DNA of 64,000 nt from an uncultured Bacteroidota bacterium (GCA_903851365.1 CAINOB010000085.1:62001-126000), one strand, 5' to 3'; shown: positions 1 to 8,360, numbered from the stretch's first letter. Made by a program: numbers and translations. Notes: a model not told the origin generated them from the sequence alone.

Positions 1-426
1 ATTTACTTTGATAAGCTTAATGCTCAGCTCATAATCATACTCGGCATAGATTGGTTCGGTAGTCTTGAACAGATAATGCCCCACAGTGGAAAACATTCCG
101 GTATCCTTTGAAATTTCATGAGTCGGATACAAAATAATCGGATTCTCCATGATGCTGCCATCCAGCGTATCAAACCGAGTTAGTTTAACAACAATATCTT
201 CGGGCCGATAATACACTGAATCCGAGTTCTTCGAGAAATTATAAGCATTTTCATGGCAGACATAGCTTCTCTCAACGCGCACATACTGGGCACTGTCCTT
301 GGGATTCAGCACACACATAATATATGGGGTAGCATCAGCCGGTGCCGTAGGATCAAACGGGACTTCGCACGAAGCCGCAATTAGAAACAAGGCAATGGCA
401 ACTGTGGAAAGACGGGCAGCTGTCAT
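1..426 (-). CDS. Putative lipoprotein, C-terminus cut by window edge
   Basis: The reading frame starts with ATG at 426 and stays open to base 1, giving 142 residues without a stop, so the 3' end lies outside the window. The N-terminus is a lipoprotein signal: two small polar residues and an Arg, a hydrophobic stretch, then the lipobox L-I-A-A-S-C with the lipidated Cys at residue 20. After this comes a segment rich in beta-forming residues (motifs such as PYIMCVLNP and AQYVRVERSY). That pattern recalls Bacteroidota outer-membrane lipoproteins of the DUF4249 kind, but I cannot confirm the family. It would be exported and anchored to a membrane. Function unknown. Confidence 0.75.
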   Translation of the reverse strand, partial: MTAARLSTVAIALFLIAASCEVPFDPTAPADATPYIMCVLNPKDSAQYVRVERSYVCHENAYNFSKNSDSVYYRPEDIVVKLTRFDTLDGSIMENPIILYPTHEISKDTGMFSTVGHYLFKTTEPIYAEYDYELSIKLIKVN

Positions 427-494
427 ATTTAAATTTCAGTTAGGTAACACTCAAATGTAATCGGAATTAGCTAAATTCCAAACCAGGTCTCCAA

Positions 495-540
495 GTCTAT
501 TGTCTATTGTCTATTGTCTATTGTCTCCCGTCTCCCGTCT
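495..540. repeat. Heptad tandem repeat next to a stop codon
   Basis: Four copies of GTCTATT are followed by two of GTCTCCC and a partial GTCT. Read on the minus strand, which codes for the neighbouring small membrane protein, the units are AGACGGG and AGACAAT and they start directly after that gene's TGA stop at 541-543. This is one of several 7-base repeat tracts in the window that begin at gene ends. Confidence 0.9.
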
Positions 541-804
541 TCAGGTCTTCTTCCTCCGCAGTCCACCTGCAAGCAGCACGATCCCGGCAAGCCCGGCAAC
601 ACCTCCACCAATCATTTTTGCAGCCGATTCATTATTCACTTTGGTTTTGGTTTTTACCGAATCATTGGTTAGCGCCTTTAGAGCTGCTGAAATTTCCTTT
701 TCAACTTTGGCTACTCCGGTCTGCCTTTCCTGATAACCATCGTAAACGAAATAACATCCTCCCACGATCAGGAGAATTCCGGCAAGTGTGATAATCGCTT
801 TCAT
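541..804 (-). CDS. Small two-helix membrane protein (DUF3185-like)
   Basis: This 87-residue protein has two hydrophobic helices, about residues 3-21 and 61-79. A polar, Lys- and Glu-rich loop separates them, and the tail is basic (LRRKKT). The layout, with a glycine-rich second helix, resembles the small DUF3185 membrane proteins of unknown role. It would sit in the inner membrane. The ATG at 804 lies 23 bases downstream of the GH43 stop on the same strand, so it could be the last gene of that transcript. The stop is immediately followed by a heptad repeat. No function can be assigned. Confidence 0.7.
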   Translation of the reverse strand: MKAIITLAGILLIVGGCYFVYDGYQERQTGVAKVEKEISAALKALTNDSVKTKTKVNNESAAKMIGGGVAGLAGIVLLAGGLRRKKT

Positions 805-826
805 AGATAAAAATGTTTTTGCTTTG

Positions 827-1807
827 CTAATGATCTGCGGCTGTCATGACAACCGGCTTTATGAACCCCTTATCATCAAAATACATCCTGTCGATACACG
901 TAACCCTGGAATTTCCATCAGTTTCGCCGAGCGGCCGCCGGTGATATACAATATACCATTCCTCTTTCCCGGGTGTTTTAATTACTGAATGATGACCGGC
1001 TCCGGTTCCAATTTTGGGATCCTGCTGAAGCACTTTGCCGATCCTTTTAAATGGCCCGAAAGGAGAATCCGCAATCGCGTAAGCTACGCAATAATCAGGA
1101 CCGGTCCAGCCCCCTTCCGACCACATGAAATAATATTTACCGTTGCGAACAAACATAAACGGCCCTTCCACGTAACCTTCGGGAGTAATCTCCTTAAACG
1201 TAGTGCCATCGGGGTAAGGTATGAATCCCGTAAAATCATTTTTCATCTGCACGATATTGCAGTGCCTCCATCCTCCGTATATGAGGTAATACTTACCATC
1301 CGTATCCTTGAATGCAAACTGATCAATTGGCTGTGCACCATTGTAAAATTTGTCGATCAATGGTTTACCCAGATAATCCTTGAACGGTCCGGATGGCTGA
1401 TCTGCCACAGCTACCCCGATTCCTCCGGTTTGCTGATCGTTTTGTATGTCATTGGCGCCGAAAAAGAAATAGTATTTCCCATCTTTCTCCACCACCGACG
1501 GCGCCCACATCGCCCTCTTTGCCCAGTGAATAGCTGTGGTGTCAAGAATATCCGGATGCTTGGTCCAGGTGATCAGGTCGGGCGACGAAAAGGCATCGAA
1601 GAACACCTGCTTCCCATATTTTGCTGAAAACGTCGGATAAATCCAATAGGTATTCCCGAAAACTCCTCCTTCGGGATCAGCATACCATCCGGGGAAAAGC
1701 GGATTTTGTGGTGTTGTTGGCTTTTTAGCTTGTTGTGAATAACCTGAGGTTAAAGAAGTGAGTAGCGAAAGGATTAGGAGCGTATACAGGAGCAGATTCT
1801 TCTTCAT
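827..1807 (-). CDS. Secreted GH43-family glycoside hydrolase
   Basis: A 326-residue protein with a signal peptide (hydrophobic residues 5-20) followed by a five-bladed-propeller GH43 domain. The three expected acidic residues are visible: the base Asp44 in WYADPE, the pKa-modulating Asp162 in PIDQFAF, and the acid Glu214 in VEGPF. GH43 enzymes are mostly arabinofuranosidases, arabinanases or xylosidases acting by inversion. Which substrate applies cannot be read here. The protein is close to the minimum length of the family, so it has no extra carbohydrate-binding module. It overlaps the upstream redox-protein gene by four bases (ATGA), so the two are translationally coupled. Confidence 0.93.
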   Translation of the reverse strand: MKKNLLLYTLLILSLLTSLTSGYSQQAKKPTTPQNPLFPGWYADPEGGVFGNTYWIYPTFSAKYGKQVFFDAFSSPDLITWTKHPDILDTTAIHWAKRAMWAPSVVEKDGKYYFFFGANDIQNDQQTGGIGVAVADQPSGPFKDYLGKPLIDKFYNGAQPIDQFAFKDTDGKYYLIYGGWRHCNIVQMKNDFTGFIPYPDGTTFKEITPEGYVEGPFMFVRNGKYYFMWSEGGWTGPDYCVAYAIADSPFGPFKRIGKVLQQDPKIGTGAGHHSVIKTPGKEEWYIVYHRRPLGETDGNSRVTCIDRMYFDDKGFIKPVVMTAADH

Positions 1808-2265
1808 CTTTCAATAGTATTTTGAACAGGGATCATCTCATTCAGGATCTTAATGGAAGTGATCATGCAGCCTTCGCAGATGGTTTCATGCAATCTGTGT
1901 TCCTTGGCAAAGGCTCGTCCTTCGGTTGTTTTCAGATCGCAGTTTATCAGCTCGCTGCACTGGTTCGAATGATGCATTTCCTTGAACCTCTTGTCAAACT
2001 CCTGAACCATTTCGTACGATTTTTCTTTCCGGTCAATATTATCCCGATACAGGTGGCTGTTATGGATGCCGATCACCATAAAGGCGCCTGTGACCACACC
2101 ACAGGTTTCCTGCAGCCGGCCCATCCCGCCACCGAAACCGGCAGAGATCTGTGAGGCCATTTCTTTATCAAACCCCAACCTTTCGGCAAAGGCAGTAACT
2201 ACAGCCTGCGAACAATTCAATCCACCTCGAAAAGAAGTAATTGCAGCTTCTTCAAAATTAGTCAT
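1804..2265 (-). CDS. C_GCAxxG_C_C family redox-associated protein
   Basis: The protein has the hallmark of the C_GCAxxG_C_C family: an N-terminal NCSQAV motif, the glycine-rich GFGGGMGRLQETCG segment, and a Cys-rich C-terminal half (CSEL..NC, then ICEGC). Members are thought to bind metal or take part in redox chemistry; the reaction is not established. I chose the ATG at 2265 (MTNFEEA). A longer frame from 2319 would overlap the divergent gene at 2313 and adds a tail not typical of the family. It overlaps GH43 by four bases. The pairing of a cytosolic redox protein with a secreted hydrolase looks like transcriptional convenience rather than shared function. Confidence 0.85.
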   Translation of the reverse strand: MTNFEEAAITSFRGGLNCSQAVVTAFAERLGFDKEMASQISAGFGGGMGRLQETCGVVTGAFMVIGIHNSHLYRDNIDRKEKSYEMVQEFDKRFKEMHHSNQCSELINCDLKTTEGRAFAKEHRLHETICEGCMITSIKILNEMIPVQNTIER

Positions 2266-2300
2266 ATGAGTTTCAATTATTAAGCTTTCGAAAAGTACTA

Positions 2301-2308
2301 TATCTTTA
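2301..2308 (+). promoter_or_regulatory. Candidate -7 promoter element very close to ATG
   Basis: TATCTTTA matches the Bacteroidota -7 consensus TAnnTTTG in all but the last base. It ends only four bases before the ATG at 2313, which would give a leaderless or nearly leaderless transcript. The same motif and spacing recurs before the PIN toxin gene. Confidence 0.4.
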
Positions 2309-2312
2309 TGGT

Positions 2313-2567
2313 ATGACACAAAGTCAACAAAACAAAGATGCGGTTGTCGAGGTTTTTTCCGGTACCGCTTGGGAATCAGACATGGTAAAGAGCCTTTTAC
2401 AGGATGCCGGAATCGAGTGCTTCCTTAAAAATAACATTCTGAATTCCTATGCACCTCAGCCCTTTGCTGCCGGTGGTGTCAGAATCATGATCCTAAATTC
2501 CGACTATGCCGATGCAAGAGCCATTGTGGAGGATTACTTAATGAAAATGAAAGCGGGGAATGTCTGA
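2313..2567 (+). CDS. DUF2007-type small protein
   Basis: An 84-residue protein with the pattern of DUF2007 (once called putative signal-transducing protein). It opens with a beta strand (VVEVFSGTAWE), then a helix and a turn ending in AGIECFLKN. A second strand (GGVRIMILN) is followed by a C-terminal helix with DARAIVEDYL. It has no signal peptide and should be cytosolic. The domain adopts a small ferredoxin-like fold; its role is not known. The next gene starts inside its last codons (8-base overlap), so a three-gene plus-strand operon follows. The gene diverges from the C_GCAxxG_C_C gene with almost no intergenic space. Confidence 0.8.
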   Translation: MTQSQQNKDAVVEVFSGTAWESDMVKSLLQDAGIECFLKNNILNSYAPQPFAAGGVRIMILNSDYADARAIVEDYLMKMKAGNV

Positions 2568-2844
2568 GCAATTCATGAAAAAGAAGAATTGGAGGCTCAG
2601 AGCCGGTATCGCCATTCTGATACTTTCGTTTTCGATGACTCCGATGATTTTGCTGACTCCATTTTTGCCTGTTGTTGCTAAAACTAAAATAGTTCTCACC
2701 ACCACCTGGATTATTATCGGCAATATCACATTCTATGGCGGTGGATTTTTAGTTGGAAAGGATTTATTCTCCAAATACAAGAGTTTTTTAAACCCGAAAA
2801 ACTGGTTTAAAAAGAAATCTGAAAAAATTACACCACCAATATGA
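2560..2844 (+). CDS. Small two-helix membrane protein (transporter-suffix-like)
   Basis: This 94-residue protein has a basic N-terminus, a first membrane helix at about residues 13-33, a second at about 43-63, and a basic C-terminal tail with PKNWFKKK. The GGGFLVGKDLF segment after helix two recalls short 'transporter suffix domain' proteins, an assignment I hold weakly. It overlaps the DUF2007 gene by eight bases and the next hydrolase gene by four (ATGA), so expression is coupled. It should be an inner-membrane protein; no function can be given. Confidence 0.65.
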   Translation: MSEQFMKKKNWRLRAGIAILILSFSMTPMILLTPFLPVVAKTKIVLTTTWIIIGNITFYGGGFLVGKDLFSKYKSFLNPKNWFKKKSEKITPPI

Positions 2845-4238
2845 AAAGAACAGCTTTATTTCTGGTAGCTGCACTGGCCAGCTTTACTGTTTTCGGACAA
2901 GACCTCGCCGGCTCCTGGTACGGAGCATTGAAAATTTCGGGCATGGAGCTCAGGATCGTATTCAATATCACGAAAACCGCCAACGGCTATGCCTCCACAA
3001 TGGATAGTCCCGATCAGAATGCCTTTGGTCTTCCGACTGCAACCACAACATTCGCCGAATCAAAACTGACTATCCAGATGAAAACTCCCGTATTGGAGTT
3101 TTCAGGCGATCTGAAAGATGAGGTCATCACCGGCAACCTGAAGCAAAACGGCATGACCTTTCCGATGGTCTTATCAAAAAAGAAAATTGAAAAAGTGGTT
3201 ATGCTCAGGCCCCAAGAACCCAAACCACCCTATCCCTATTATACCGAGGAGGTGAAATTTAAGAACGAAGCTGCCGGAGCTGTTCTGGCCGGAACTCTGT
3301 CCATGCCTTCGAAAGATGGCAAATTCCCTGTCGTGATCATGATTACCGGCAGCGGCCCGCAGAACAGGAACGAGGAGCTCATGGGTCATAAGCCATTTCT
3401 CGTGATCGCTGATCATCTCACCCGGAACGGCATTGCGGTTTTACGCTACGACGACCGGGGAACTGCCCAGTCCACCGGTGATTTCAAAACAGCAACATCT
3501 GTCGATTTTGCTTCTGACGTACAATCTGCGATTGCCTACTTAAAGACCAGGAAAGAGATCGATAAAAAGAAAATAGGATTGATGGGCCATAGCGAAGGCG
3601 GGCTGATTGCCCCAATGGTCGCCTCAAAATCCAAAGATGTGGATTTCATTGTTCTACTTGCTGGTCCGGGCGTACCGGGATATAAGATTTTATTGATGCA
3701 GCAGGAGCTGATCGCCAGGGCAGGGGGTGCATCTGAAAGTGATATTCAAAAAACAAAAACCATTAATCAGGCAGCGTTCGATGTGGTTCTTAAAACTGAT
3801 GATGAAAAAAACCTTCCGGCAATTTTGACTAAATTCTTGGAGGATAAGCTGGCCAATGATCCCAATCCGGAAATTCCTTCCGGAATGAGTGCAGCCGAAT
3901 TTATCAAAACGCAGGTTACGCAGACCACCAGTCCATGGATGCTCTATTTTCTGAAATACGATCCTGCTGTGGCATTAACCAAAGTCAAGTGCCCGGTATT
4001 AGCCATCAATGGATCGCTCGACCTGCAGGTGCCACCAAAAGAAGATCTGGAAGCCATCGGTAATTTACTTAAAAAGGCAAAAAATAAAAAGGTGACAATC
4101 ATTGAATTTCCGGGGTTGAACCATCTGTTTCAGGAATGCAAAACAGGCTCGCCAAGCGAGTATGCCCAGATCGAGCAGACCTTTTCACCCAAAGCGCTTG
4201 AAACAATTACCAAGTGGATTCAGTCACAAGTAAAATGA
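2841..4238 (+). CDS. Secreted alpha/beta hydrolase (S33-like esterase/peptidase)
   Basis: A 465-residue protein with a signal peptide ending near FGQ20. An N-terminal beta domain (about 22-115) gives the binding-protein-like pattern LAGSWYGAL...LRIVFNI often fused to these hydrolases. An alpha/beta hydrolase domain follows (about 135-460). The nucleophile is Ser251 in GHSEGG, the oxyanion-hole region is MITGSGPQNR, and Asp (GSLDLQVPP) and His (GLNHLFQ) complete the triad near the C-terminus. Members hydrolyse esters or small peptides in the periplasm or outside; the substrate is unknown. It is the last gene of a coupled three-gene operon and faces the convergent cupin operon across a repeat element. 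Confidence 0.9.
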   Translation: MKRTALFLVAALASFTVFGQDLAGSWYGALKISGMELRIVFNITKTANGYASTMDSPDQNAFGLPTATTTFAESKLTIQMKTPVLEFSGDLKDEVITGNLKQNGMTFPMVLSKKKIEKVVMLRPQEPKPPYPYYTEEVKFKNEAAGAVLAGTLSMPSKDGKFPVVIMITGSGPQNRNEELMGHKPFLVIADHLTRNGIAVLRYDDRGTAQSTGDFKTATSVDFASDVQSAIAYLKTRKEIDKKKIGLMGHSEGGLIAPMVASKSKDVDFIVLLAGPGVPGYKILLMQQELIARAGGASESDIQKTKTINQAAFDVVLKTDDEKNLPAILTKFLEDKLANDPNPEIPSGMSAAEFIKTQVTQTTSPWMLYFLKYDPAVALTKVKCPVLAINGSLDLQVPPKEDLEAIGNLLKKAKNKKVTIIEFPGLNHLFQECKTGSPSEYAQIEQTFSPKALETITKWIQSQVK

Positions 4239-4383
4239 CAATTTAGAGATTCGAGGACCAGTTTTGAATGCTGAAATTTCAAAATTCAAAATTGGTCTTG
4301 GAGCCTAGTCAGTCTACCGTCTTTCGATCTTCTTCTCCGTCCACCGATCTTCTTCTTCGAGTCACGTGTCACACGTCACGATA
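4239..4383 (-). repeat. Composite intergenic repeat element (copy A)
   Basis: Read on the minus strand the order is: three TGACNNG heptads (4378 down to 4358), a GAAGAAGAAGATCGG-type module, a spacer, and an AT-rich module containing AATTTTGAATTTTGAAATTTC. The same modules in the same order and orientation recur at 23010-23160. The heptads reach into the cupin gene: the last residues (R-D-V) and the TGA stop (4371-4369) are repeat sequence. Confidence 0.88.
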
Positions 4384-4701
4384 ATTCCTCGTCTCAAACC
4401 TCGGCGTGCACACCGCAAGGAATATCAGGTCAGTGACGCCAATATTGGTGATTCGCTGGCGCATGCCCGGAGGAATGGCGACCGTATCACCTGGATAGAC
4501 TTTTAAAGGCAGATCGTCGCCAATCTCAGTAAAGCCAGTGCCTTCTAGTATCAAGTAGCGTTCTGTGGTGCCGGTGAGCGTGTGCCATTGCGTAGTGACC
4601 CCTGTCAATACCCGCACACGGGCAACGGAAACATCCGGGTCAGCCTCGGTATTCAATAATTCAGTGATGTAGCAGTTTTCCTCGAAGAAATATTCCTTCA
4701 T
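4369..4701 (-). CDS. Small cupin-domain protein
   Basis: A 110-residue single-cupin protein. Motif 1 has His40 in TQWH and Glu47 in TTERYLILEG. Motif 2 reads GDTVAIPPGMRQRITN, where the usual metal-binding His after PxG is replaced (Gln82 is closest). The metal site is therefore incomplete and a binding or isomerase-like role is possible. It has no signal peptide, so it is cytosolic. Its start overlaps the stop of the URO-D family gene by four bases (ATGA), so it closes the minus-strand operon that begins at 8149. Its last codons and TGA stop lie inside a heptad repeat. Confidence 0.85.
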   Translation of the reverse strand: MKEYFFEENCYITELLNTEADPDVSVARVRVLTGVTTQWHTLTGTTERYLILEGTGFTEIGDDLPLKVYPGDTVAIPPGMRQRITNIGVTDLIFLAVCTPRFETRNYRDV

Positions 4702-5768
4702 TTTTTCGCCAATTGGGTTCTTAATAATTCAACTGTTCTGAATATGGTTTCCACCTTGCCGTCTTCTGTATTATCATCCATATTGATACAGCAAACTCCT
4801 GTGAGCCATGGGTTGCTCGAATCAGCCACCAGTGTTTTTATAGTTTCACTGAGCTCTTTATCGGTATAATTATTCAGTGTTACCGGATCGAGCCGGATAT
4901 TTAAGAAAGTATGCGGGAGGTGTTTTCTCAATATTTTTATATCACCGCCCCAGCCTACATCAAGAAAATCGAGGTTTTTTATTTTGCCGAAAGATGCGGC
5001 ATACCGATGCGGATCCTTGCCGCAGTAATGTATGCCGAACGGACGATATTTCTGGCTCCAGTTCAGATCGACAGGCAATAAAAACTCTCCATACTGTTCG
5101 GTCGAAATCATGGTATGTGTGCATTCGGAATGCAGATATACAGGCTTTTCGAAATGCCTGACATTCCGGTTTACTGATACGGAAGTTGTTCCGGTAAGGC
5201 TGGATATTCCGTTGACAAATCGCTCAATGACTTCGGCTATCCGGTTAAATTGCTTTTTTGTTTCATCGGGTTCGATATAGAAATCAGTAAATACCTTTTC
5301 ACCGACCAGGTCGAGAGCGACATTGAGAACCCCACCCCAGTTAATGTCGCCGGTGACGTACCCATACCTGGATCGCAGCTTTTCCTGCAGGGTGACCAGC
5401 TTCCTGAAAACAGCCGAATTAAAAGCTTTTTCCGGATCGATATCCAGCTTTTCCAGGCCAGCGGCCAGCACTTGAGGGGGTGAATCGTCACGGTATACAA
5501 CCTCACAGCCGAGCATCTCCTGAATGATATATCCGGCAGCCAGATGGACTGCTCCAATAACCGGTAAATCTTTGTGATGGTTCTCCCCCAGCCCGAATTG
5601 CCCGAACCGGTCATACAGCACTTGCTCCATGAGTTTCTCCGATTCCACCCGTTTTAGCGGATGATAGAAAAAATCCTCATCGAAAGTTATTCCGGCATTA
5701 CGGTGCCACCAGGAGGGATGAAAAACAACATCAACCGGCAACAGTTCACAGCACTTTAGTATCTCCAC
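4698..5768 (-). CDS. Uroporphyrinogen decarboxylase-family (MtaA/CmuA-like) protein
   Basis: The protein has the TIM-barrel pattern of the URO-D superfamily that includes corrinoid methyltransferases MtaA and CmuA. It begins with VEILKCCELLPVDVVFHPSWW and ends with a barrel half containing FGIHYCGKDPHRY, the usual site of a metal-binding His-Cys motif. That C-terminal HYCG suggests zinc-dependent methyl transfer rather than haem synthesis. The open frame reaches 5840, but the first part reads across the end of the previous gene and is unlike the family. A GTG at 5768 in CACACTGTGGAG fits better, overlapping the upstream gene by 23 bases. It sits between a GH109-like enzyme and a cupin, so its substrate may be a sugar-derived or methylated compound; this is inference. 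Confidence 0.8.
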   Translation of the reverse strand: MEILKCCELLPVDVVFHPSWWHRNAGITFDEDFFYHPLKRVESEKLMEQVLYDRFGQFGLGENHHKDLPVIGAVHLAAGYIIQEMLGCEVVYRDDSPPQVLAAGLEKLDIDPEKAFNSAVFRKLVTLQEKLRSRYGYVTGDINWGGVLNVALDLVGEKVFTDFYIEPDETKKQFNRIAEVIERFVNGISSLTGTTSVSVNRNVRHFEKPVYLHSECTHTMISTEQYGEFLLPVDLNWSQKYRPFGIHYCGKDPHRYAASFGKIKNLDFLDVGWGGDIKILRKHLPHTFLNIRLDPVTLNNYTDKELSETIKTLVADSSNPWLTGVCCINMDDNTEDGKVETIFRTVELLRTQLAKK

Positions 5769-7152
5769 AGTGTGTGAGGTTGATGTCCATATTCGGCAGG
5801 TTCTTTTCCCAGGCTCCCGCGGTAAAATCGGGAATATCAATTGAATTCGACCGGTTAAGCACCGACCATTCGCTCAGGGGACCGATGGAACTCCAGGCAG
5901 CGGCATCATATACATCCTGATCGAGCGGAAAACCATTACGTAAACAATCGATCAACCGCCAGCACTCGAGCAGATCACCACCTCCATGACCATCCATCTT
6001 TTTGGTGAGCTCACCCATTTTGGTGATGATGGTGGGCGTATATTCTTTTACCAATGCATCAAACTGATCCTGGGGCAACCATCCGTTCAGATCTTTGGAA
6101 ATCCTTGCAGGCAACGGATATTCCTGGGCCATGGCTTTGGTTCCGGTAATTGCATGAATGGTAGTATGCGGGCCGCGTGGTGAGGTAGCGTCGTGCTGAA
6201 CCATAATCGTCCGGCCTTTTACCGTACGGATAATACTGGTATTCATGTTACCGCGATAAGTCTTCTCAGCAAAGGGCTTGAAAAAATCATCCGTTGCAGC
6301 GAGCTCCTCAGCTTTCGCTTTCATCATAAAATCGTTGCTTTCCATGGATACCAGGTAATCAAAACGATCGCCCCTGTTGATATTCATAATCTGGGCCACA
6401 GAGCCCAATCCATGGGTGGGATAAATATTACCTCTTTTTGCTGCATACAACTTTAGCCACCACATATCCCAATACATGTTTTTGGAAAAGTTGTTGCCCA
6501 TTTTGCTGGTATTATAGGCACATTCTCCATGAACAATATCGCCAAAAAATCCTTTTCTGGCCATGTTCAGCGTTAATACCTGAAAGAATCCATAGGCATA
6601 ATTTTCCAGCATCAGGCAATGTTTGCGCGTTCGTTCGGCCGTTTCCACCAGCTTCCAGCACTCCTCGATGGTTGCTGCTGCCGGAACCTCGGAGACTGCA
6701 TGCTTTCCATGTTCCATTGCGTAAACAGCCATTCCGGCATGCATATAATAGGGGGTGGTAATTATTACCAGGTCAACATCTTCCTGTTCACATAGCTTCA
6801 TCCAGGCATCTTTGCTTCCAGAGTACAGGGTTGGATTGTGGGTGGTGCCGTCGAGCCTTTTTTTTGCAGCCTGCGCCCTTTCCGGAAGCAAGTCGCAGAG
6901 CGCCCTGATCTCAACTCCCTCAATATGCCGCATGGTTTCAAGATGCGAAGGACCCCGGTTACCCAGTCCGATAATCCCGATACGTACCTTCTCGATTTTA
7001 GGGGCAACAAACCCCGACATATTAAACCGTTGCTTATAGGATTTCCGGTCACCGGAAGTCAATGTCAATGCATTCAGATAGGGACTTCCGGCCAGTCCAA
7101 GCCCGGCCAGACCGGTCCATTTTAAGAATTCCCTTCGATTATTCTTCATCAA
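5746..7152 (-). CDS. GH109-like NAD-dependent glycosidase (Gfo/Idh/MocA fold)
   Basis: A 468-residue protein with a twin-arginine-type leader (NNRREFLKW plus a hydrophobic stretch). A Rossmann domain (IGIIGLGNRG near residue 60) follows, then the Gfo/Idh/MocA catalytic domain. The usual EKP motif of dehydrogenases is SEVP here, and NIYPTHGLGSVAQIMNINRGD is present. Both are typical of GH109, in which NAD stays bound and the enzyme cleaves alpha-N-acetylgalactosamine by an oxidation-elimination cycle. The Tat-type leader implies export in folded form with its cofactor. It overlaps the upstream hydrolase gene by 14 bases and the URO-D gene by about 23, so the three are one transcript. Specificity for N-acetylgalactosamine is family knowledge, not proven here. 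Confidence 0.88.
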   Translation of the reverse strand: MMKNNRREFLKWTGLAGLGLAGSPYLNALTLTSGDRKSYKQRFNMSGFVAPKIEKVRIGIIGLGNRGPSHLETMRHIEGVEIRALCDLLPERAQAAKKRLDGTTHNPTLYSGSKDAWMKLCEQEDVDLVIITTPYYMHAGMAVYAMEHGKHAVSEVPAAATIEECWKLVETAERTRKHCLMLENYAYGFFQVLTLNMARKGFFGDIVHGECAYNTSKMGNNFSKNMYWDMWWLKLYAAKRGNIYPTHGLGSVAQIMNINRGDRFDYLVSMESNDFMMKAKAEELAATDDFFKPFAEKTYRGNMNTSIIRTVKGRTIMVQHDATSPRGPHTTIHAITGTKAMAQEYPLPARISKDLNGWLPQDQFDALVKEYTPTIITKMGELTKKMDGHGGGDLLECWRLIDCLRNGFPLDQDVYDAAAWSSIGPLSEWSVLNRSNSIDIPDFTAGAWEKNLPNMDINLTHCGDTKVL

Positions 7153-8149
7153 AAGAGTTTTTTAACGGGGAAAGATGTTGCTTGAAAAACACCAGCATGC
7201 TTGGCACTTCCACTACATGGGCACCATTGTGCACCATCAGTCCCACATTTTCGGGGTGGCTGTAATTATAGTAGATCACTTGTATCTCCTTAAGTGCCGC
7301 TTTCGCCAGCTCAGGGGTAAAATCGGTGGCCGGTTCCAGAAGGCCGTTCTGGCAGAGCAGCGGCCTGGGGGCAATCAGTGAATAGATATCTGCAAAATCC
7401 ACCAGCTCCCTGAGTCCGGGGAATTTCCAACACATACAGTGACCGTGTTCCAGCTGGTCCATTTTGGTCAAAAATCCGCAACTCACCGTTGCCTTGATCC
7501 GCTGATCCATGGCGCCCAGCCACATAGCCATTTCGCCGCCGAGTGAGAGACCGCCGCATCCAATCCGGTTGGCATCCACCGAAATCATGGTCTCCAGATA
7601 ATCGATGCAGCGCATGCAATCCCAGAGCCGCTCGCCCATCAGCGTCCTGCCGGTTTCGTATACCTCATGCTGGCTAACAATTGGCGCAATGGTAACGTAA
7701 TTGCGTTTCGCCAGCTCGTCGGCAAAGGCTTTGTATGGAGAGTCCTTGTCATAAACAATAAGCGGCGTTCCGCCATGTCCATGAATGCAGACGACAGCCG
7801 GCCACGGGCCCTTGGAAAGTAGCGGGAAGGTGACTATAACCCTTATCCGGCGGTTGGCCGTTGAATTAAACTCGATCTCCTTAAGAATGTATTCAACCTT
7901 GTTTTCCACCCTGATCTCGGTTGGATTCAGGGGAACATTTTTCCCGTTCTGGAGTAAATCAACTATGTTCAGGAGATCACTCATTTTTGCCCGAACTTCA
8001 TTTTGCCATTGTTCGGCCTTCTTCAATGAGCGTGTTGAGTATTTCATGGTACGCAAATCCTGAGCCGCCGAGAAGCATGGCAATACGAAAATCAAAGCAA
8101 AAGCCAGCGTGACAACACCGGGCGTCCGCATTTTGACAAGATCCTTCAT
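7139..8149 (-). CDS. Secreted alpha/beta hydrolase (abhydrolase_7 / acetyl-xylan-esterase-like)
   Basis: A 336-residue protein with a signal peptide (hydrophobic 11-25, cleavage near AAQ30). The alpha/beta hydrolase fold is marked by CIHGHGG (oxyanion loop, about 121-127) and by nucleophile Ser202 in GLSLGG. A His follows in NGAHVVEVP near the C-terminus. The triad acid is not obvious; the region after the sixth strand reads NGLLEPATDF, so Glu may serve. Proteins of this type often remove acetyl or other ester groups from plant or host glycans. It is the first gene of the four-gene minus operon with the GH109-like enzyme, which fits deacetylation before or beside glycan cleavage. Confidence 0.87.
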   Translation of the reverse strand: MKDLVKMRTPGVVTLAFALIFVLPCFSAAQDLRTMKYSTRSLKKAEQWQNEVRAKMSDLLNIVDLLQNGKNVPLNPTEIRVENKVEYILKEIEFNSTANRRIRVIVTFPLLSKGPWPAVVCIHGHGGTPLIVYDKDSPYKAFADELAKRNYVTIAPIVSQHEVYETGRTLMGERLWDCMRCIDYLETMISVDANRIGCGGLSLGGEMAMWLGAMDQRIKATVSCGFLTKMDQLEHGHCMCWKFPGLRELVDFADIYSLIAPRPLLCQNGLLEPATDFTPELAKAALKEIQVIYYNYSHPENVGLMVHNGAHVVEVPSMLVFFKQHLSPLKNSFDEE

Positions 8150-8194
8150 GACAGTGAAATTTTACCCCAAGTTACTTCTTTTCAGGATTATTAT

Positions 8195-8228
8195 CACCGA
8201 GCCTAAAAAGAACCCCGAAAGCTCGGTG
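8195..8228. other. Inverted repeat upstream of the 8149 operon
   Basis: CACCGAGC (8195-8202) and GCTCGGTG (8221-8228) are perfect complements separated by 18 bases. They lie about 45 bases upstream of the start of the secreted hydrolase gene in a divergent spacer. This could be an operator or a leader hairpin; there is no T-run, so a terminator is unlikely. Confidence 0.35.
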
Positions 8229-8360
8229 AACCCCAGAGAAACCTGGGTAGTATTTCAATAATCAGGTTACAGCCTTAAAAATATTTGTTTTTATCAGGCG
8301 ATAGCCTTATATTCTACCAAACCCTATCTTTTTCATAACTTTACCAAAAATTTAACCAGT

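Noticed and set aside
989-1627. 212-codon plus-strand frame opposite GH43
   Set aside because: It mirrors the GH43 gene, which has clear catalytic residues; no independent protein features are visible.
5769-5840. Longer N-terminus of the URO-D family protein
   Set aside because: It reads through the coding end of the GH109-like gene in another frame and does not resemble the family.
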